From contig JAJTTP010000009.1 of the NCBI GenBank assembly GCA_023313575.1, positions 1,488,001-1,552,000 on the forward strand: DNA of 64,000 nt, read 5' to 3'. This DNA is from Eutypella sp. D-1. Taxonomy: Eukaryota; Ascomycota; Sordariomycetes; Xylariales; Diatrypaceae. The translations under genes were made by a program, and so were the position numbers. Position 1 is the stretch's first letter, and each line of letters begins with the position of its first letter. The notes beneath the pieces were generated by a model that did not search any database, was not told where the DNA came from, and saw nothing but the letters and a program-made list of their open reading frames with translations. Below are positions 1-12,181 of the stretch, in pieces.

Positions 1-546
1 GAAACAACCTCCTTGGAAGACAGACAGATAGATACCCCTTAAACAGGCATAGTCCGAGTCCACTCTTACTTGGAAGTTACAAGTCCACCCAATCCACCCG
101 GCCACCCTACCTAAGGCACCTAATAATCAATCTACGGAGTACCCTATGTAGTACCCTATCTAGGTACATATTAGCAGAAACCAGGGCCCATAAACTAGTA
201 ACAACACTTGCAGCCAGCGGGCTCTCCCATACCTAACCTGGATCATCTAACCTGGACCTATACATATACGGAACTTCTACACGCACACAAGCTTTTTTTT
301 TTCCCTTCTCAACCTCCTACTCCGTTATGTTCTATTAACAAGGTAGTCATTACATGCAATAAACCTGTCTAGGTGGCCTACCTACTCGTTCGATTCTTAT
401 TCGGTTTTTGTAGTGATACTTTGTATACGCGAGAACCCTCGACAAACATCCCGTTACCGAAAAGTCGGGTAACTTTAGTATCCTTTTCGCTTTTCGAACA
501 AACAATCTACACTCTACACATACAGTTTCTTCCCTAAGTCGTCAAC
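1..546. other. Intergenic / 5' flank, no gene seen
   Basis: No coding segment is recognisable. The stretch is T/C-rich near 290-320 and contains several short CTAGGTA/ACCTAC words (for example near 155-170 and 368-388) of the kind found throughout the spacers of this window. The last 100 bases probably hold the promoter and leader of the gene starting at 547. Confidence 0.6.
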
Positions 547-1579
547 ATGAGCGGCGGCCCTACTGACGATGAGCTCGACCGTGACTGGCAGCCCAATGGC
601 CGCCGCCCACAGTCGTATGTAAACACCCACGTTCCACATCCCTTGTCCCGTCAACCCATCGACTCGCATCGTTGCGGGCCATTATTAGCCTCCCACCTGA
701 CCAGCGGTCAAGATGGGAAATTGTACCAAGTAAAGATCCAACGGTCTGGTCTGTTCCAGAAGACTAACATGTATATCCTACCTCGAAAATAGTACCATCG
801 CCCGCTCCTTTAGCCAGGAGTTGATGGATATCTTCAAGATCGAGAACAGCATTGCCGACTTAGGCGACCAGGTTGACAAGCGGTACGTAGCGGAGTGAAT
901 TCCATATTTCCACCCACTAATCCCTCGTCTTTTGCCGCCGAACATGAACGACTAACGCCGATATGTTTCTTCCTTGCACATACAACAGGAAACAGCAGGT
1001 CACTACCCAGACAAGCGAGCTAGAATCCCTCGAGGCCCGCATCCGGGAGATGGAGGAGAGACTGAAACGTAACGGTGGCGTACCGCAGACGACCGGAGGT
1101 CCGCAGGCCCCCCGCCAGCCGCAGACCGACCCCGTGGGTTCCAACAAGGATGCCGCGAAGACTTCTAGGCCAGGTACCGCCAAGCAGACCCAGCAACAGG
1201 TCCCGGTACGCGGAGGGGCCATGCCGCCGACGCCCACGGCCAGTGAAGGTGAATACCTCGATCCTGCTGATAGTCATCATCCCCCTCACCGCCAGTATGA
1301 CGAGAAAATTTCCTCCACAACAACTACTCCTAGTGCCGCCACTAATCACCCCGGCCGCTCTCCCGGTGTTGTCTCGACTCGAACTTTTGCTGACTATGTT
1401 TTGGTGACCAAAGATGGTGGCGATCGCGACATCTAGGGCCCCGGCAACACTAGGTCTTCGGTATTTCTCCGCCCACAGAATTCGTGACTGAGTCGACTCC
1501 TTTTGACGAAAAACCTTCGCTTTTCGATCCGAGCTTTCCATCGCCGAACCCAGGCCTCAATTTTCCTTGGCAAGGATAA
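547..1579 (+). CDS. Small coiled-coil protein of unknown function, four exons
   Basis: Exons 547-614, 793-882, 989-1248 and 1479-1579 join in frame to 172 residues. Introns begin GTATGT, GTACGT and GTGAAT and end in TAG, CAG and CAG. The N-terminus is acidic (DDELDRDW). Residues about 30-80 carry heptad-like hydrophobics (FSQELMDIFKIENSIADL, then QTSELESLEARIREMEERL) and should form a coiled coil. A Pro/Gln/Thr-rich linker follows, then a short aromatic tail ending NFPWQG. The last exon is inferred: reading straight through the third donor would instead end at 1436. The clean Ser/Pro/Phe-rich frame after 1479 favours splicing. I do not recognise the family. Exons 1-3 are well supported, exon 4 is moderate. 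Confidence 0.6.
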
Positions 1580-3628
1580 CGGGACCACGAAGATCTTCCC
1601 GGTATCTCGAAAACTGCACTTCTCTCCAGCAGGCCCCAAGGCAGTCGGCCAATAAGACGACGAAAACTAGGCCAAGCAAATATCGATTGGGAACGGCTAA
1701 CAGTTGACGCTCAATCCGGTGTCCCTATCGCGTCCCAGCTGGTCTTGTCTTCTCCGCAAGCACAGCAGGGTTCACTCGTTTCAAGCGTGCGACACCCAAG
1801 TTTCTTCCGGCGTTCGGGGCGTCTATTTTTTGGGTCACCCATATCCTCTTTTATTACCGACTTCGCCTTCTCGTCAGCTCGTTCCCGCGCATCTCTGCAT
1901 TTTACGATTACATGTTTTTGTTTCCCATCCCTTTATTAGGTAGTTACGATTCGGACGGTGGTCGGTTTTATCTGTTTTTTGGTTGATTGATGAGATGACC
2001 ACGGGGCCAACGGGGTCAGCCAGCAGCATAGCCTCCCCAACCCCTCCCCTTTCCGATGAGTGCCTGTGTTGTGTGTGTGTGTGTGCGTAGGTGTGTATGC
2101 GTGTGTTCAGGCGGTAAACTGGTATAGAAACCGTGAGATTTTTTGTTTCTTTTCCGGATACCAGTCTAGGGGCGGTCGGATAACTCCTTTTTCTATTTCA
2201 GCATGCATTGGTATACACAAGAGAAAGAGAGTGGCCCTTGTCCTTCTAGGGGGGGGAGACGGTGCAAATAGACGGGGAGGAAGGGAAGATGGCTAGGAAA
2301 AGAGGAGACAGGGGGGGCATAGGTAGGAAGGAGGGGGAGTAGGAATGAAACCTGGCGAGAATGGTAGAGACGGGAGACGGAAGGAAACGGGTAGTCTGTG
2401 TCTGTATGTGTGTGGTTGTCGGCACCGCCGCCCTCTTCGCCTGTACATTACCGCGCGCGCCTCTGCCTCTCGGGGCAGCAGCTGCTGCTGCTTAAAAAAA
2501 AGAATAATTAAGGGTGAGGGCATCCCTGGATACCTAACCTAACCTAACCTACCGAGTGCCGTCTGTTGACTTTTTCTCACATTTACTGGTCCCTAACCTC
2601 ATTAGCCTCTAATGAATGGTGAATGAAACAACCCCCCCCTCCCCCAATAATCTGACCTACACAACTTACACCAGGCGGCTGCCCTTAACGGGTGGACGAG
2701 CGGGCGGACGCAGCACAAGCCGGTGGGTATGCACACAGACGAAGGGAAGGAATAAAGGTGCAAACTATCTGTATCTTCAAACGCACAACAAAATCTTATC
2801 ATGAACTGACTGACTGAACTGACAGTAGAAACATACCGGGGGGGAGGGGGCGGGGGGATTCGAGATCTTTATATATATATGAGAAAAAAAATCGGGCCGG
2901 TGAGTTGTTAACGACGTCGGGACGAGACGAGACGAGACGAGACGGGACGGGAGCCCCTTTTAAAAATCGGGCGTGAACTTTAAATAATAATGATAATAAA
3001 TAAATAATAACCCCCTTTCTCGTGAGGTCCAAGTCAAGTCAAGTCAAGTCGACAAGTTCAGACTAGGGTTCCAGACGTGAACCTTGAACCCCCTTTTTTT
3101 CTTTCGGATTTTCCTTTTCTTTCTACTCCGCAGCACAGCACATTATAGTTGAGGCCGGCCCGAGTTTATATCAGCGTCGTTTTTGTCTGGTATAATCCTA
3201 TACGTCTCGTCCGCGGGGGGGTAAGGAGTAATGAACTACTCCCTCCCAAACACCACCACCATCACTCCCTCTTTTTTTTCAAGTCACATGAGGTTCTTAC
3301 GGTTTCTCGCAATTTACTTGGAAAGCATCGGTATTATGTGTCTAGCTAGCTGACTGACTGGTTAGGCTACCCTATCCCTCATTATTTTGTACCAAAGCCC
3401 GTCAAAATTGGAACCAGCTACATAAAAAGGGGGCCCCTCTGTCTGGGCACCAGCCCCGCAAATTGTGTCAGCAAATATTCAACCGCAGCGACCCAAAGCG
3501 CAGTATAGAGTCCACGAGTAATAAACTCCCAGGCACCCATTTCGCTTCTTCCTTCCTCGATTGATGAGGGTAAACTTCTAGTCGCAATCCATTCGAGCGC
3601 CGCCACCAACGGTGATGCTCAAGCACGC
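1580..3628. other. Intergenic between convergent genes; microsatellites
   Basis: No gene is supported; open frames here are short and low-complexity. Visible features are a GT-rich run near 2070-2110, a TATATATA tract near 2870, a GACGA pentamer array (2921-2951) and an AAGTC pentamer array (about 3029-3050). The ends are probably the 3' UTRs of the two flanking convergent genes. Confidence 0.6.
2921..2951. repeat. GACGA/GACGG pentamer microsatellite
   Basis: About four GACGA units followed by two GACGG units, seen directly. It lies in a non-coding spacer; a second pentamer array (AAGTC, about five units) sits roughly 80 bases downstream. Confidence 0.85.
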
Positions 3629-5061
3629 CTAACGCTTCTCCGGACCTGTCCCGATCTTTTTCGGCGCAAGTCCGTACCGCTTCTTTGAGATGTCGAAGAC
3701 GGAGAAGCTACTCTTGATGAAGATATCACCTAGGATCCCCTCGAGAGCAGAGAATGATCCAAGTGACTGCACGCCGGCATAGCACATCTCATCACTGACG
3801 TGTGCATAAACGACGTATTCTCCAGGAATGGTGCTCGTGAGCGTATTTCCCGCCTTGTCAGTAAGCTCAACGGTCAAGTCTGGTGGGGTCTTGTCGCAGG
3901 GGACGAGATAGCCGTATTCTGAGTACGAGAAGTTGGCGCCAGGGACCTTGTCAAAGTATGTATCGACGGCCTGTTCGGGCAAAAAGAGGAGCGTGGTGCC
4001 CGTGTCAACAATGACCTCTTTGGGCGACGAGAACTCATACTTCAGTTCCTCTCCAGCGACATTGAAGCCCTTGTGTAGAACGGTCCAGAATCCGGCAGTT
4101 GTGTCAACATCAATGTACTGGAGTTCTTCCCCCTTTTTATACAAGCTGTGGTCAATGTAACCAAAGTTGTACGTTCCGGTGCCGTTGTGTTTCATATCAA
4201 CAGTGAACACATGTTCCTTCAGAACTTTGGGTAGAAAGTCGAGCAGTGTCTTCTGTTTCGGGGATGTCTGCGCAAGGTCTGGCCATGCCAAACCCAAAAG
4301 GCCTGACAGAGACTTCGTCTCAGTGAACATGTCAGACGTATGAGTTGCCGACTCGATGATCATCTTCGGAATAGATAGGTTCCCAAGAGTCAGGGTGTCC
4401 TTATAGCAGATACCACTTGAGCTGGAGAAATCACCATATAGGATTGACCAGGTACAATTGTCGATTCTCTCAGCAGTGGAGGACTTGTTAGGTTTGTAGA
4501 GGTCCTGGCCATTGACGAAGGTGTCACGCGTATCCGTTGAGAAAACCCAGCTAAAATCTGGTCAGTGAATCGGGTGACATAATTATAAGAATTGGCTAAT
4601 CCATACGTGTCAGAGGAACCGGTGTCAACATCAACGTTGAGTTTCTGCGGTGGAGTGCCAATTCCAATGGGAGAAATCCAGAGCAGATCTCCATCCTGCG
4701 AGATCGCAGGAATTGTGCCATCTATTGTACTCGTTAGGTCAGGTGGTCAAGTGGGATATTGGGAAGGGGATGTGTGTGTGTATATTCACTAACCATCGTT
4801 GGCGGCAACCTTGTTAGCTTGCTGCTTGCGGACGATCTTCTGCAGGGCATCGGGGATCTCGATGTTGAACTTGCGGAAAGCCTTGTACATCTCCATGGGG
4901 CCATTGCGAGTACGGTTCACGTTATGGGTGACGGGCAAGGAGAGGCTACCATCACCAACCTCGTCCACGGTCGGGTAGGAGGTCACCAATCCAAACAGGG
5001 TAAGCCACAACGTGGCCAGTACCACGAGGGCGTTCATCTTGTACGCCATGAACAATGCCAC
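3629..5061 (-). CDS. Secreted pepsin-family (A1) aspartic protease
   Basis: Exons 5061-4794, 4721-4607 and 4550-3629 join in frame to 434 residues. The N-terminus has a hydrophobic signal segment (residues about 9-27, VVLATLWLTLFGLVTS); the internal Met at residue 9 would give a tidier signal peptide and may be the real start. A propeptide of about 60 residues with Lys/Arg sites follows. The two catalytic motifs of A1 proteases are intact: DTGSSDTW with Asp122 (split by the second intron) and VDTGTTLLF with Asp310. A flap Tyr lies in ILYGDFSSSSG. Length fits fungal aspergillopepsin-like enzymes with a pro-region. No C-terminal Ser/Thr-rich GPI tail is present, so it is probably released. Function in acid extracellular or vacuolar proteolysis is by family; the specific substrate is unknown. 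It stands alone with 3 kb of spacer upstream. Confidence 0.9.
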
Positions 5062-5371
5062 AAAGCTTCAATGAACCCGGGTGGTGAAGTAGTGTAGCCT
5101 AAACCGGGGTACGAGGCGATAGGGGTTGAACAGAAGGTTTAGAACGAGTGGCGTAGAAGGTGATGACTCAAAAATGAAGAGTGAAGAAGGAAAAGGATCA
5201 ACTGTCTACCTTTTAAGTAGGTTAAATAGATGGGGGCAATATTCCCAAACGCAGGCAAAACACGATGACGAAAGAGACACGGTGATAGAGGTTTGGTTTG
5301 GGACGGGATGAGGTCAACCTAGGACTGCCAAAACTTGGTAGGATGGATGACCCGTGGATGGGATGAAAGAA

Positions 5372-5409
5372 GGTAAGGGTAAGGGTAAGGGTAAGGGTAA
5401 GGGTAAGGT
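5372..5409. repeat. GGGTAA hexamer array
   Basis: Six near-perfect GGTAAG units on the + strand about 310 bases upstream of the aspartic protease start. The unit differs from the usual fungal telomere repeat (TTAGGG), so it is a microsatellite rather than an internal telomere tract. Confidence 0.9.
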
Positions 5410-7745
5410 AAAGGTAATGGGGGTACAGGAAGGTGTGAAGGTGAACCAGATCAGATGGGTTTCTAATTTCGTTGAAATCTGGCTGCAGAGCTGTTCTTTT
5501 TATTTACATCTGGACAACCTTGGAACCTGATGTAAGTCATTTCAACCTTGGAAGTTTATGTCACCTTGAGGGCAGATGGAATTAACCCATCTGCAGTACA
5601 CCTACACTACACCTGCACTACACCTGCAGTGTTTATTAAGTCATTTCCCGTACTCGTGGTTTGTTTACCTACGGCAGGCAGGTAGGTAGGTACATATGTA
5701 GGTATCACATCGTTCCTGCCCAAGTACTTACTTACTAAGGCAATGTTATAGATAGAGGTAAAATTACAGGCCTACGTAGTTCCAAGGTTCTTCCCAAACC
5801 GGGAGCTATAAACAGGCGGGCCAGGCAGGTACGATGAACCATCTTCAGAGTACATAGGCAGGTAGGGTTTGATGATGTCTCAACCCAAGGCCGTAAACGG
5901 GCCTGGAAGTTCTACGTTACATACACACAAGTACTATCCATGGATGTTAGATGGATGAACCTCAACATCTCTGTGGATTCCCACCGGGCACCCGCAGATA
6001 TACCCCTCCCATGTTCCCCACCCTCTTCCAAGGTTCCAAGGTTGAGTATGGATAGGTACCTACCAGCTAGACAACTACATTACTTCCCCATACCAAAGGT
6101 AAGGACATTGGGATAACGAAATTGGTCACCCCTGCCAAGCCGGGGGGTGACATCTAACATCTCTGGAATTGAGGATGGGCATCTGGCAATAACCTGGGAG
6201 AAGATTCTCCCTGGGCTCATGACGTTAGGAGGGGTTACTCATGTACGACATGTTCCATGGGTGGTGTCTACCTAGATACTATTTGTATGTAACTCCACCC
6301 GCAAGTACGGGAATGAACCTACATACACCTCTCTATATACATCCTAGGCAGAAACGCAGGTACCCTCCTACTAGAAGTGACGGGAAGGAGGCGGGGGGGC
6401 TTGCAAGCTGTGGCAAACAGATACGACGGCATATCTGCATTAGTGACAGGTGGGTGACGGGATAGCCGGAGTGGCGGTGATGAGGGGGGGATGAAAAGGG
6501 GGAGAGGAGGCGAGGAGACGAATATCTATCCGGATTATCGACTCTCGCTGTTCGGATCTTCAATGGATCTATCTATGTGAAAGTGAAAGTCGTTCGGGTT
6601 CCCATCCCATCTATTATGCGAGCTATCCAGGTACGCCAAGTGAGTTTTCTCATTCGTCTCCGTCCTACGCGGCGCATGTATACAGGCATGCTTTTCGTTT
6701 TTGGTTGCTGTATACGCTACATCAAGGCAAATCAAGTTATTCCCAAGGATTTGTGCTCGTCTCTTCGGGGTGGTACGGACGACCCGACTCGAAATTCCTA
6801 TGTTGTACAGATCTAAACCCACGTTCGTTGAAACGAGCTTGGGGGGGGGGGGGAGGTGGGGCTAGGCGTTGGCCTTTGGCTGTGTGAGGAGACAGTAGTG
6901 GAAGTTTCGGGGCTGGGACAATAATGAAGTTAATAGGGCATTGGCTTCTAGACCCCAGCTAGAATGGATGGGAAACCCATGAATCGAATCCGGTTCAAAT
7001 CAAACTTAGGGGCAAGAAAACACTCTGTTGGGAATTTGTAATTTTGGTCAAAAAGGGCAAAGAAAAGGAGGTGGGAGCGAACCTCTCGCGACACGTTCTT
7101 TAGACGTATGTGGGCAAAGGGGAAGGGGGAAAAAAATAATAATAAGCGGCCTCTTGCAGCAATAGCAATAACAGCAGCAGCAGAGGCAGCGAGTATCCTA
7201 TCCCTATCCCATGGGCGGGTGAAGGAAAGCCGGACGACTACTGCCGGCTGCCATCAAGCCCAAACTTCGCGGGCCGGAGACCAAAAGAATAGCCAGAGAG
7301 AGAGAGAGAAGGGGAGAGAGATACCCGAGTAGACGACAGGCGAAATGGCCCGAAAGCAAACATGGATCCATTCCCTTACCCATCTTTTTCACCCTCTTAC
7401 CCTCACCCTCACCCTTATCCTATTTCTTTCGTAAAAGACGCGGACGAGACATTGTGGCTCCCAAGGAGCCCCATCCCATGTGATACGGGTCCCGGTCCAC
7501 GACGACGTTTTATGTAGGTAACTTGATGGACGAATTGGGGGGTTGAAGCCTGTGGGGGGTGGTGAGGGCACACCTTTTCTTTATTGATTTTTTCAATTTT
7601 CTTTTTCTCATCTGTTCTAAAGAGATCATTTTCTTACATGACATCGCCGATGATATACACGTATATAATTGTACCTACGTACGCACATGTCAAGGGGAAA
7701 CACAACCAAGAACGACATCCATCCTTCCTTCCTGCCCGTCATCTG

Positions 7746-7746
<1 letters not shown>

Positions 7747-7777
<31 letters not shown>

Positions 7778-7778
7778 G
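7747..7778. repeat. TCTG tetramer microsatellite
   Basis: About eight uninterrupted CTGT/TCTG units visible directly, in spacer DNA beyond the 3' end of the Lhs1 gene. Confidence 0.9.
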
Positions 7779-8060
7779 GTCACTTATCACGTGTTCTTGT
7801 TGTCTCACTCACTGGCAGTATCGCCGTGGTTGTTATTTTATGTATCCCATGGTTTAGGTAGGCATTATAATTCCACATTGTAAAACATCTATCGCTATGT
7901 GTATGTGTGTGTATCTGAGTGCGCGCGCGTGCATTGGAGTGTTGTTGTGTCTGGTTGAGTTGAATTCACTTCATCATCTATGTGCTAGTTGGTTCGGTTT
8001 GGGGGGTGGGGTGGACACACACCAACCGACCGAGAGCGGGACCGATAGGGCTTGCATGCA

Positions 8061-11000
8061 TCAGAGCTCATCGTGTTTCCTGTCCTCCTCCTCCTTGTCC
8101 TTGCCCTCCTGCTGCTGCGCCTGGGTGATCTTCCGGATCATCTCCTCGATCTCCTCACTCGTGGGCGCCTTCCCGTCCTTGCCCAGCTTGATGAAGTGCT
8201 CGTCGTCGAAGTCTACCAACGTCGGCTCCGCGTCCTCCGACTCCGCCTTACCAGTGGCACCCTGCTTCTTCGTCTTGCTTGACGATTTCTTCGCGCTGCT
8301 GCTGCTGCTCTTCTTCTTCTTCTCCTTCTCCGCCTTCTCGAAGTTCTTGACCGTCTTCATGGCCAGGTCCATGCCCGCCTTCTCCAGCTTCTTGGCCTTC
8401 TCCGTGAGGTCCTTCGTCAGCAGCACCGGGTCAGCCGTTTCGGGGAGCTTCTCTTGCTCGCCGAGCTTCTCCTCGAGCCACTTCAACGTGGACTGGGACA
8501 GCTCCGTGATGTCCTTGAGATCATCGAGAGTATATAGGGGTGCGGGTCCACGGTCTTCCGTGGTAGCTGTGGTGGTGGTCGAGGTAGTGGTATCGTCATC
8601 TTCGAGCCCGTCATCATCTTCGCTAGAAGGAGCAGAGGTGACAGTAGCGCTTGCGTCAGACGAGGAAGCCGATGAAGCTGCCTCCTCTTCCGCGATCTTT
8701 TGCTTGATAGTCTCAATGAAAACGTTGGTCTGCTCCAATGCATCCTTCAGGCCCTTAATCAGAGCAGGCCTATTCTCTGCTTCCTCCACTCTCTTCTGTA
8801 CAGGCGAAGCCAGATCCTTGAGCGCCTTCAGGCGGTTCTTGAGCTCATCACGGGAGGCGTCCGCCCCATCATCGTAGATCCAATCACCAGCGTCACTAGC
8901 CTTCTTCTCGAGCGCTTCCCGCTCTTCCTTGGTAGAGGCAGCGATGAACGAGTCGCTCTCCAACAGGTCCCGGACCTTGTAGGTGAAGCCTTCTAACTGG
9001 TTGAGGGCCTCTTCTCGCTGCCTTCTAGATTTATCCGACACCTCAAACGACTTGAGACGGGCTCTATACTTGGTGAGTTCCTTCTTTTCAAATTGAGGGA
9101 CGCCGGTCTTTTCCAAGGTGTAGTCGACGGGAACCACGACAAGCGTCTTCTTCTTGGGCTTCGGACTAGCTTCCGCCGACTCAGCCGATTCAGTGGTGGA
9201 GGCAGAGCTGGCGCTGGACTCTTGCGAAGACGTGGTAGCGGTATCGGTAGAGGCCGTTGTCGACTCAGTCTCGACGGTCTCTGTGCCCTCTTCGGCATCT
9301 GCCAAGGGCTGTTGGTCCTTGTTCTTTCCGAAGCCGAAAAGGTTCTTGACTCCATCTATGATACCCTCCTTCTCTACTTCTTCGGCTTCGCATTCGACAC
9401 TTGCCTGGGCGACCTCGACCTCGCCGTCCACGCTGCTAAGCCGCAACTGAACCTTGAACTGGACTTCCGACTTCGTGCATCCCTTCTCGTCTACCAAAGA
9501 TGCGACCGAGGCCGTCAGATTCTTCGTCGTAAGAACCTTGGTCTCCTTCTCGACCACACCATCAGCGGATGGGACCTGCTGATAAAATTGCACCTCGAAG
9601 TCCTCGTGGTTGGCAAAGGTGACCTCCTTCGGGGCCCCACCGAGTACAGATCGCTCGGTCCACAATCGCTGCTGCTGGGGCTTTTCCTGGCCCGTCTTCC
9701 ACCTCATGCCGATCGGGTACGCGGCGATGTCAGAGACCCGGATTTCCTTGACGCGGAAGCTCGGGCTGATGTCGGCGGCTCTAAAACCGGCACCAAACAC
9801 GGCGGCCTCATCCGAGTTGACATTGCTGCGGAGCTTGTCGTCTCCGGCGATCTTCTCAAGCTGGGTCTGAACGAACGGCGTGCGCGAGGAGCCTCCATGG
9901 AGGATGATGGAGTCGATCTGGCTGATATCGAGATCGGCGGAGTTCAGCGCCTTTTGTACTGCGGCCTGGACCCTCTCGGCGTGAGCCTCGGCCATCGTTT
10001 CGAACTCGGCTCGCGTGATCTTGTACTTGAAATCAATGTCCTCGTAGAGGCCTTCAAAGCTACCCTGAGCGTCCTGGATGGCGCTTAGAACATGCCTGAT
10101 TCGTTCGGCGTCTTTCAACAGCTTGGCCATGGCACGTCCATGCTTGCGAACACTCTCGGGCGAGACCTTGGCCTTCTTGGCAGCGGACGTCTCGACGAAT
10201 TTGGAGATCATGTCGTCGACGATCAAATAGTTGAACTCGTCACCGCCTAGGGTGCGGTCCCAGCCAGTACCTAGGACCTGCACCTCTTGAACAGTCTTGT
10301 TGAACTTGCCGACGTCCTTCACGGTTCGGCCCTGGAATCTCAGGATGGTAGCCTTGGTGGATCCGGCGCCCATGTCGAAGACCATATGATGTTCAGGCTT
10401 GCCCCCCTCATTGACGACGGGGAACGTCCTGCTCGTGGCGTAGTTCAACCCCACGGCAAGTCCATCGCTGATCAGGGAGAGGACTTTGAGACCCACGAGC
10501 TCAGCAGCGGTCTCCAAGGCCCGCTTCTCCTCGATGGTATAGAAGGGGGGCACAGTAATGACGACGGACTGAACACTGAAGTCGGATCCGGCGAGCGCCT
10601 CGGCATTGCTCTGAATGCTCTGAAGCTGCATAGCCAACAGTTCCTCGACCAGCCATGCCTCCTCATCCCTAGCAAACGAGTTACTCTTGAACGCAGCGGT
10701 GTGGCGGGTCTTATGCGACTCCAGTTGAAGAGCCGGATGTCTGGCAAGGTATTCTTGCACGATGGGATCGTCGGTAGAAAGACCTAGGAGGGTCTTGAGG
10801 TTGGGGTATACATCGGCAGGAAATCGAGGGGCGAGGGACACAGCGTCGGAACCATAGGCTCTCTCGGGGTAGGAGCCTGAGGGTGGCGCATTGTTGAAAG
10901 GCTTAAAGGCGACGGCGGAGGTCTCTTTTCTCCTCGAGTCTTTGGTCAGGACGATCTCGAGGGGGATACCAGGTTTTACTAAGGCGGCCTTTATGTATTC

Positions 11001-11114
11001 GGTACCGACATCGATACCGAGTACAGCAGATACTGCAAGTACATTGGTGGAAAAGAAGAAGACGACGCAGAGAAAGATGGAGCGTAGTGAAAATAGCTGT
11101 CTCATCTTGGGCAA
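8061..11114 (-). CDS. LHS1: ER lumenal Hsp70-like chaperone Lhs1 / GRP170
   Basis: One uninterrupted frame of 1,017 residues. An N-terminal signal peptide (hydrophobic residues about 10-30) leads into an Hsp70 nucleotide-binding fold: phosphate-1 loop GIDVGTEYIKAAL, phosphate-2 loop FDMGAGSTKATI near residue 250, adenosine motif LHGGSSRTPF near residue 410. A substrate-binding beta region and a long helical C-terminus follow, separated by Ser/Thr/Glu-rich linkers. The protein ends HDEL, the ER retrieval signal. Size, linker and HDEL match Lhs1/GRP170/HYOU1, which acts as nucleotide exchange factor and holdase for BiP/Kar2 during translocation and folding. Intron absence is unusual beside its neighbours but the frame is clean. 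Long open frames on the opposite strand inside this gene are codon-bias shadows. Confidence 0.95.
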   Translation of the reverse strand: MPKMRQLFSLRSIFLCVVFFFSTNVLAVSAVLGIDVGTEYIKAALVKPGIPLEIVLTKDSRRKETSAVAFKPFNNAPPSGSYPERAYGSDAVSLAPRFPADVYPNLKTLLGLSTDDPIVQEYLARHPALQLESHKTRHTAAFKSNSFARDEEAWLVEELLAMQLQSIQSNAEALAGSDFSVQSVVITVPPFYTIEEKRALETAAELVGLKVLSLISDGLAVGLNYATSRTFPVVNEGGKPEHHMVFDMGAGSTKATILRFQGRTVKDVGKFNKTVQEVQVLGTGWDRTLGGDEFNYLIVDDMISKFVETSAAKKAKVSPESVRKHGRAMAKLLKDAERIRHVLSAIQDAQGSFEGLYEDIDFKYKITRAEFETMAEAHAERVQAAVQKALNSADLDISQIDSIILHGGSSRTPFVQTQLEKIAGDDKLRSNVNSDEAAVFGAGFRAADISPSFRVKEIRVSDIAAYPIGMRWKTGQEKPQQQRLWTERSVLGGAPKEVTFANHEDFEVQFYQQVPSADGVVEKETKVLTTKNLTASVASLVDEKGCTKSEVQFKVQLRLSSVDGEVEVAQASVECEAEEVEKEGIIDGVKNLFGFGKNKDQQPLADAEEGTETVETESTTASTDTATTSSQESSASSASTTESAESAEASPKPKKKTLVVVPVDYTLEKTGVPQFEKKELTKYRARLKSFEVSDKSRRQREEALNQLEGFTYKVRDLLESDSFIAASTKEEREALEKKASDAGDWIYDDGADASRDELKNRLKALKDLASPVQKRVEEAENRPALIKGLKDALEQTNVFIETIKQKIAEEEAASSASSSDASATVTSAPSSEDDDGLEDDDTTTSTTTTATTEDRGPAPLYTLDDLKDITELSQSTLKWLEEKLGEQEKLPETADPVLLTKDLTEKAKKLEKAGMDLAMKTVKNFEKAEKEKKKKSSSSSAKKSSSKTKKQGATGKAESEDAEPTLVDFDDEHFIKLGKDGKAPTSEEIEEMIRKITQAQQQEGKDKEEEDRKHDEL

Positions 11115-12181
11115 GATGTTATGGGCGAGTAAATCGCCTAAATCCGGTAGTAAGTTGCCAGAAAATTCCCCAACCTTGAAAAAAGAAGGGGGGGAAGGCT
11201 CCCTGGCAGCTTTTTTTATAGAAATATTTATTTGTGCCTACAAAGTAGGTAGGGGGGAGAGGGGGAGTATATGCAGGTCCACGGGTACGTATAAGCGGTG
11301 ACGATGATTATTGCAACCTATAAGTGAAAAAGATGGTCAAGGTTTTTAAACAATGGGGAGTAAATAGTATGGAATGGGAGATTGTTCAGTTGAACCCAAG
11401 TTCCCTCCAGTGAATGAATAATTCAGTTTGGAATGAACTGAAATCTTCAAACCCCGTCAGTAACTTCGATCCTCCTGGAACACCAAGACTTATTATAATA
11501 ATAATATGAATCTGTCCTCAACTGCAAAGTAACAGCTGTTCCCAAGACCTCTAATAAAAGGCATCGAGTCGGTCGTATTCTTTATCACATCAGCCTTATT
11601 TGGGGGTTGCTGGGGGGTACTAGGTAGATGATGTACCTTCAAGGAGATTGTAGGGCTTTAACTACAAGCTATTGTAGTAGAATTGTAGTGGACTTTACCG
11701 TACCTTACAAGAGGACAACTTGCAACCTTGAACGTGTAAAATGAAGTACTTAGGTAGTAAGAGACATAATCCCTGCTTCGTGGCTTGCGGGTTCTAGAAA
11801 ACACTGTTATAAATATGATTGGTCAGATAGAGCATTGGGACCCCTAAATAGGGCATTCTAGTAGTAAGGCTCATTCTAAGGCGAGCTCCCCCCCTTCCGT
11901 ATTGTGGCTAGTATCCCTCAGCGAACCTGGTGAATTGAAGCTATCGGCTTCCAGGTTGTTACTTGCTATTTTAGGCCACCCTTTTAGGCGGGACCTCGGG
12001 ACTAGAGCTAGCCCTGTAGTGGGGTTTGCATGTTGAAGCTTTAGAGCTCTACTTCGTACATACACTGCCTAATACACCCCCCGTAGTCGGAACCCAATCA
12101 TGTCCCCCTCCTCATTGTCCCCTCCCTGTACTACATGTACTCGATATACCTACCTACTAACACATCATTATTCCCAACACT
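11115..12181. other. Divergent intergenic region (Lhs1 / SDR promoters)
   Basis: About 1.07 kb between two divergent genes. It holds TAGGTAG words (for example about 11745-11760) and A/T-rich segments but no coding potential I can support. Presumed to contain the promoters of both neighbours; no specific stress element was identified with confidence. Confidence 0.6.

Larger units (their letters stand above)
5062..8060. other. 3 kb intergenic, promoter of protease and 3' flank of Lhs1 gene
   Basis: No gene recognised on either strand. Contains a GGGTAA array (5372-5409), several AGGTAGGTA words (about 5680-5705), a G-run near 6841, AG repeats near 7297-7320, and a TCTG tetramer array (about 7747-7778). 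The last 160 bases before 8061 are TG-rich and likely the 3' UTR of the Lhs1 gene. Confidence 0.55.

Noticed and set aside
5372..5409. Internal telomere tract
   Set aside because: Unit is GGGTAA, not GGGTTA; no subtelomeric features around it.
9093..10088. 331-residue open frame opposite the Lhs1 gene (also 7897-8877)
   Set aside because: Lies antisense to a certain gene, has no domain features, and is expected from third-position GC bias.
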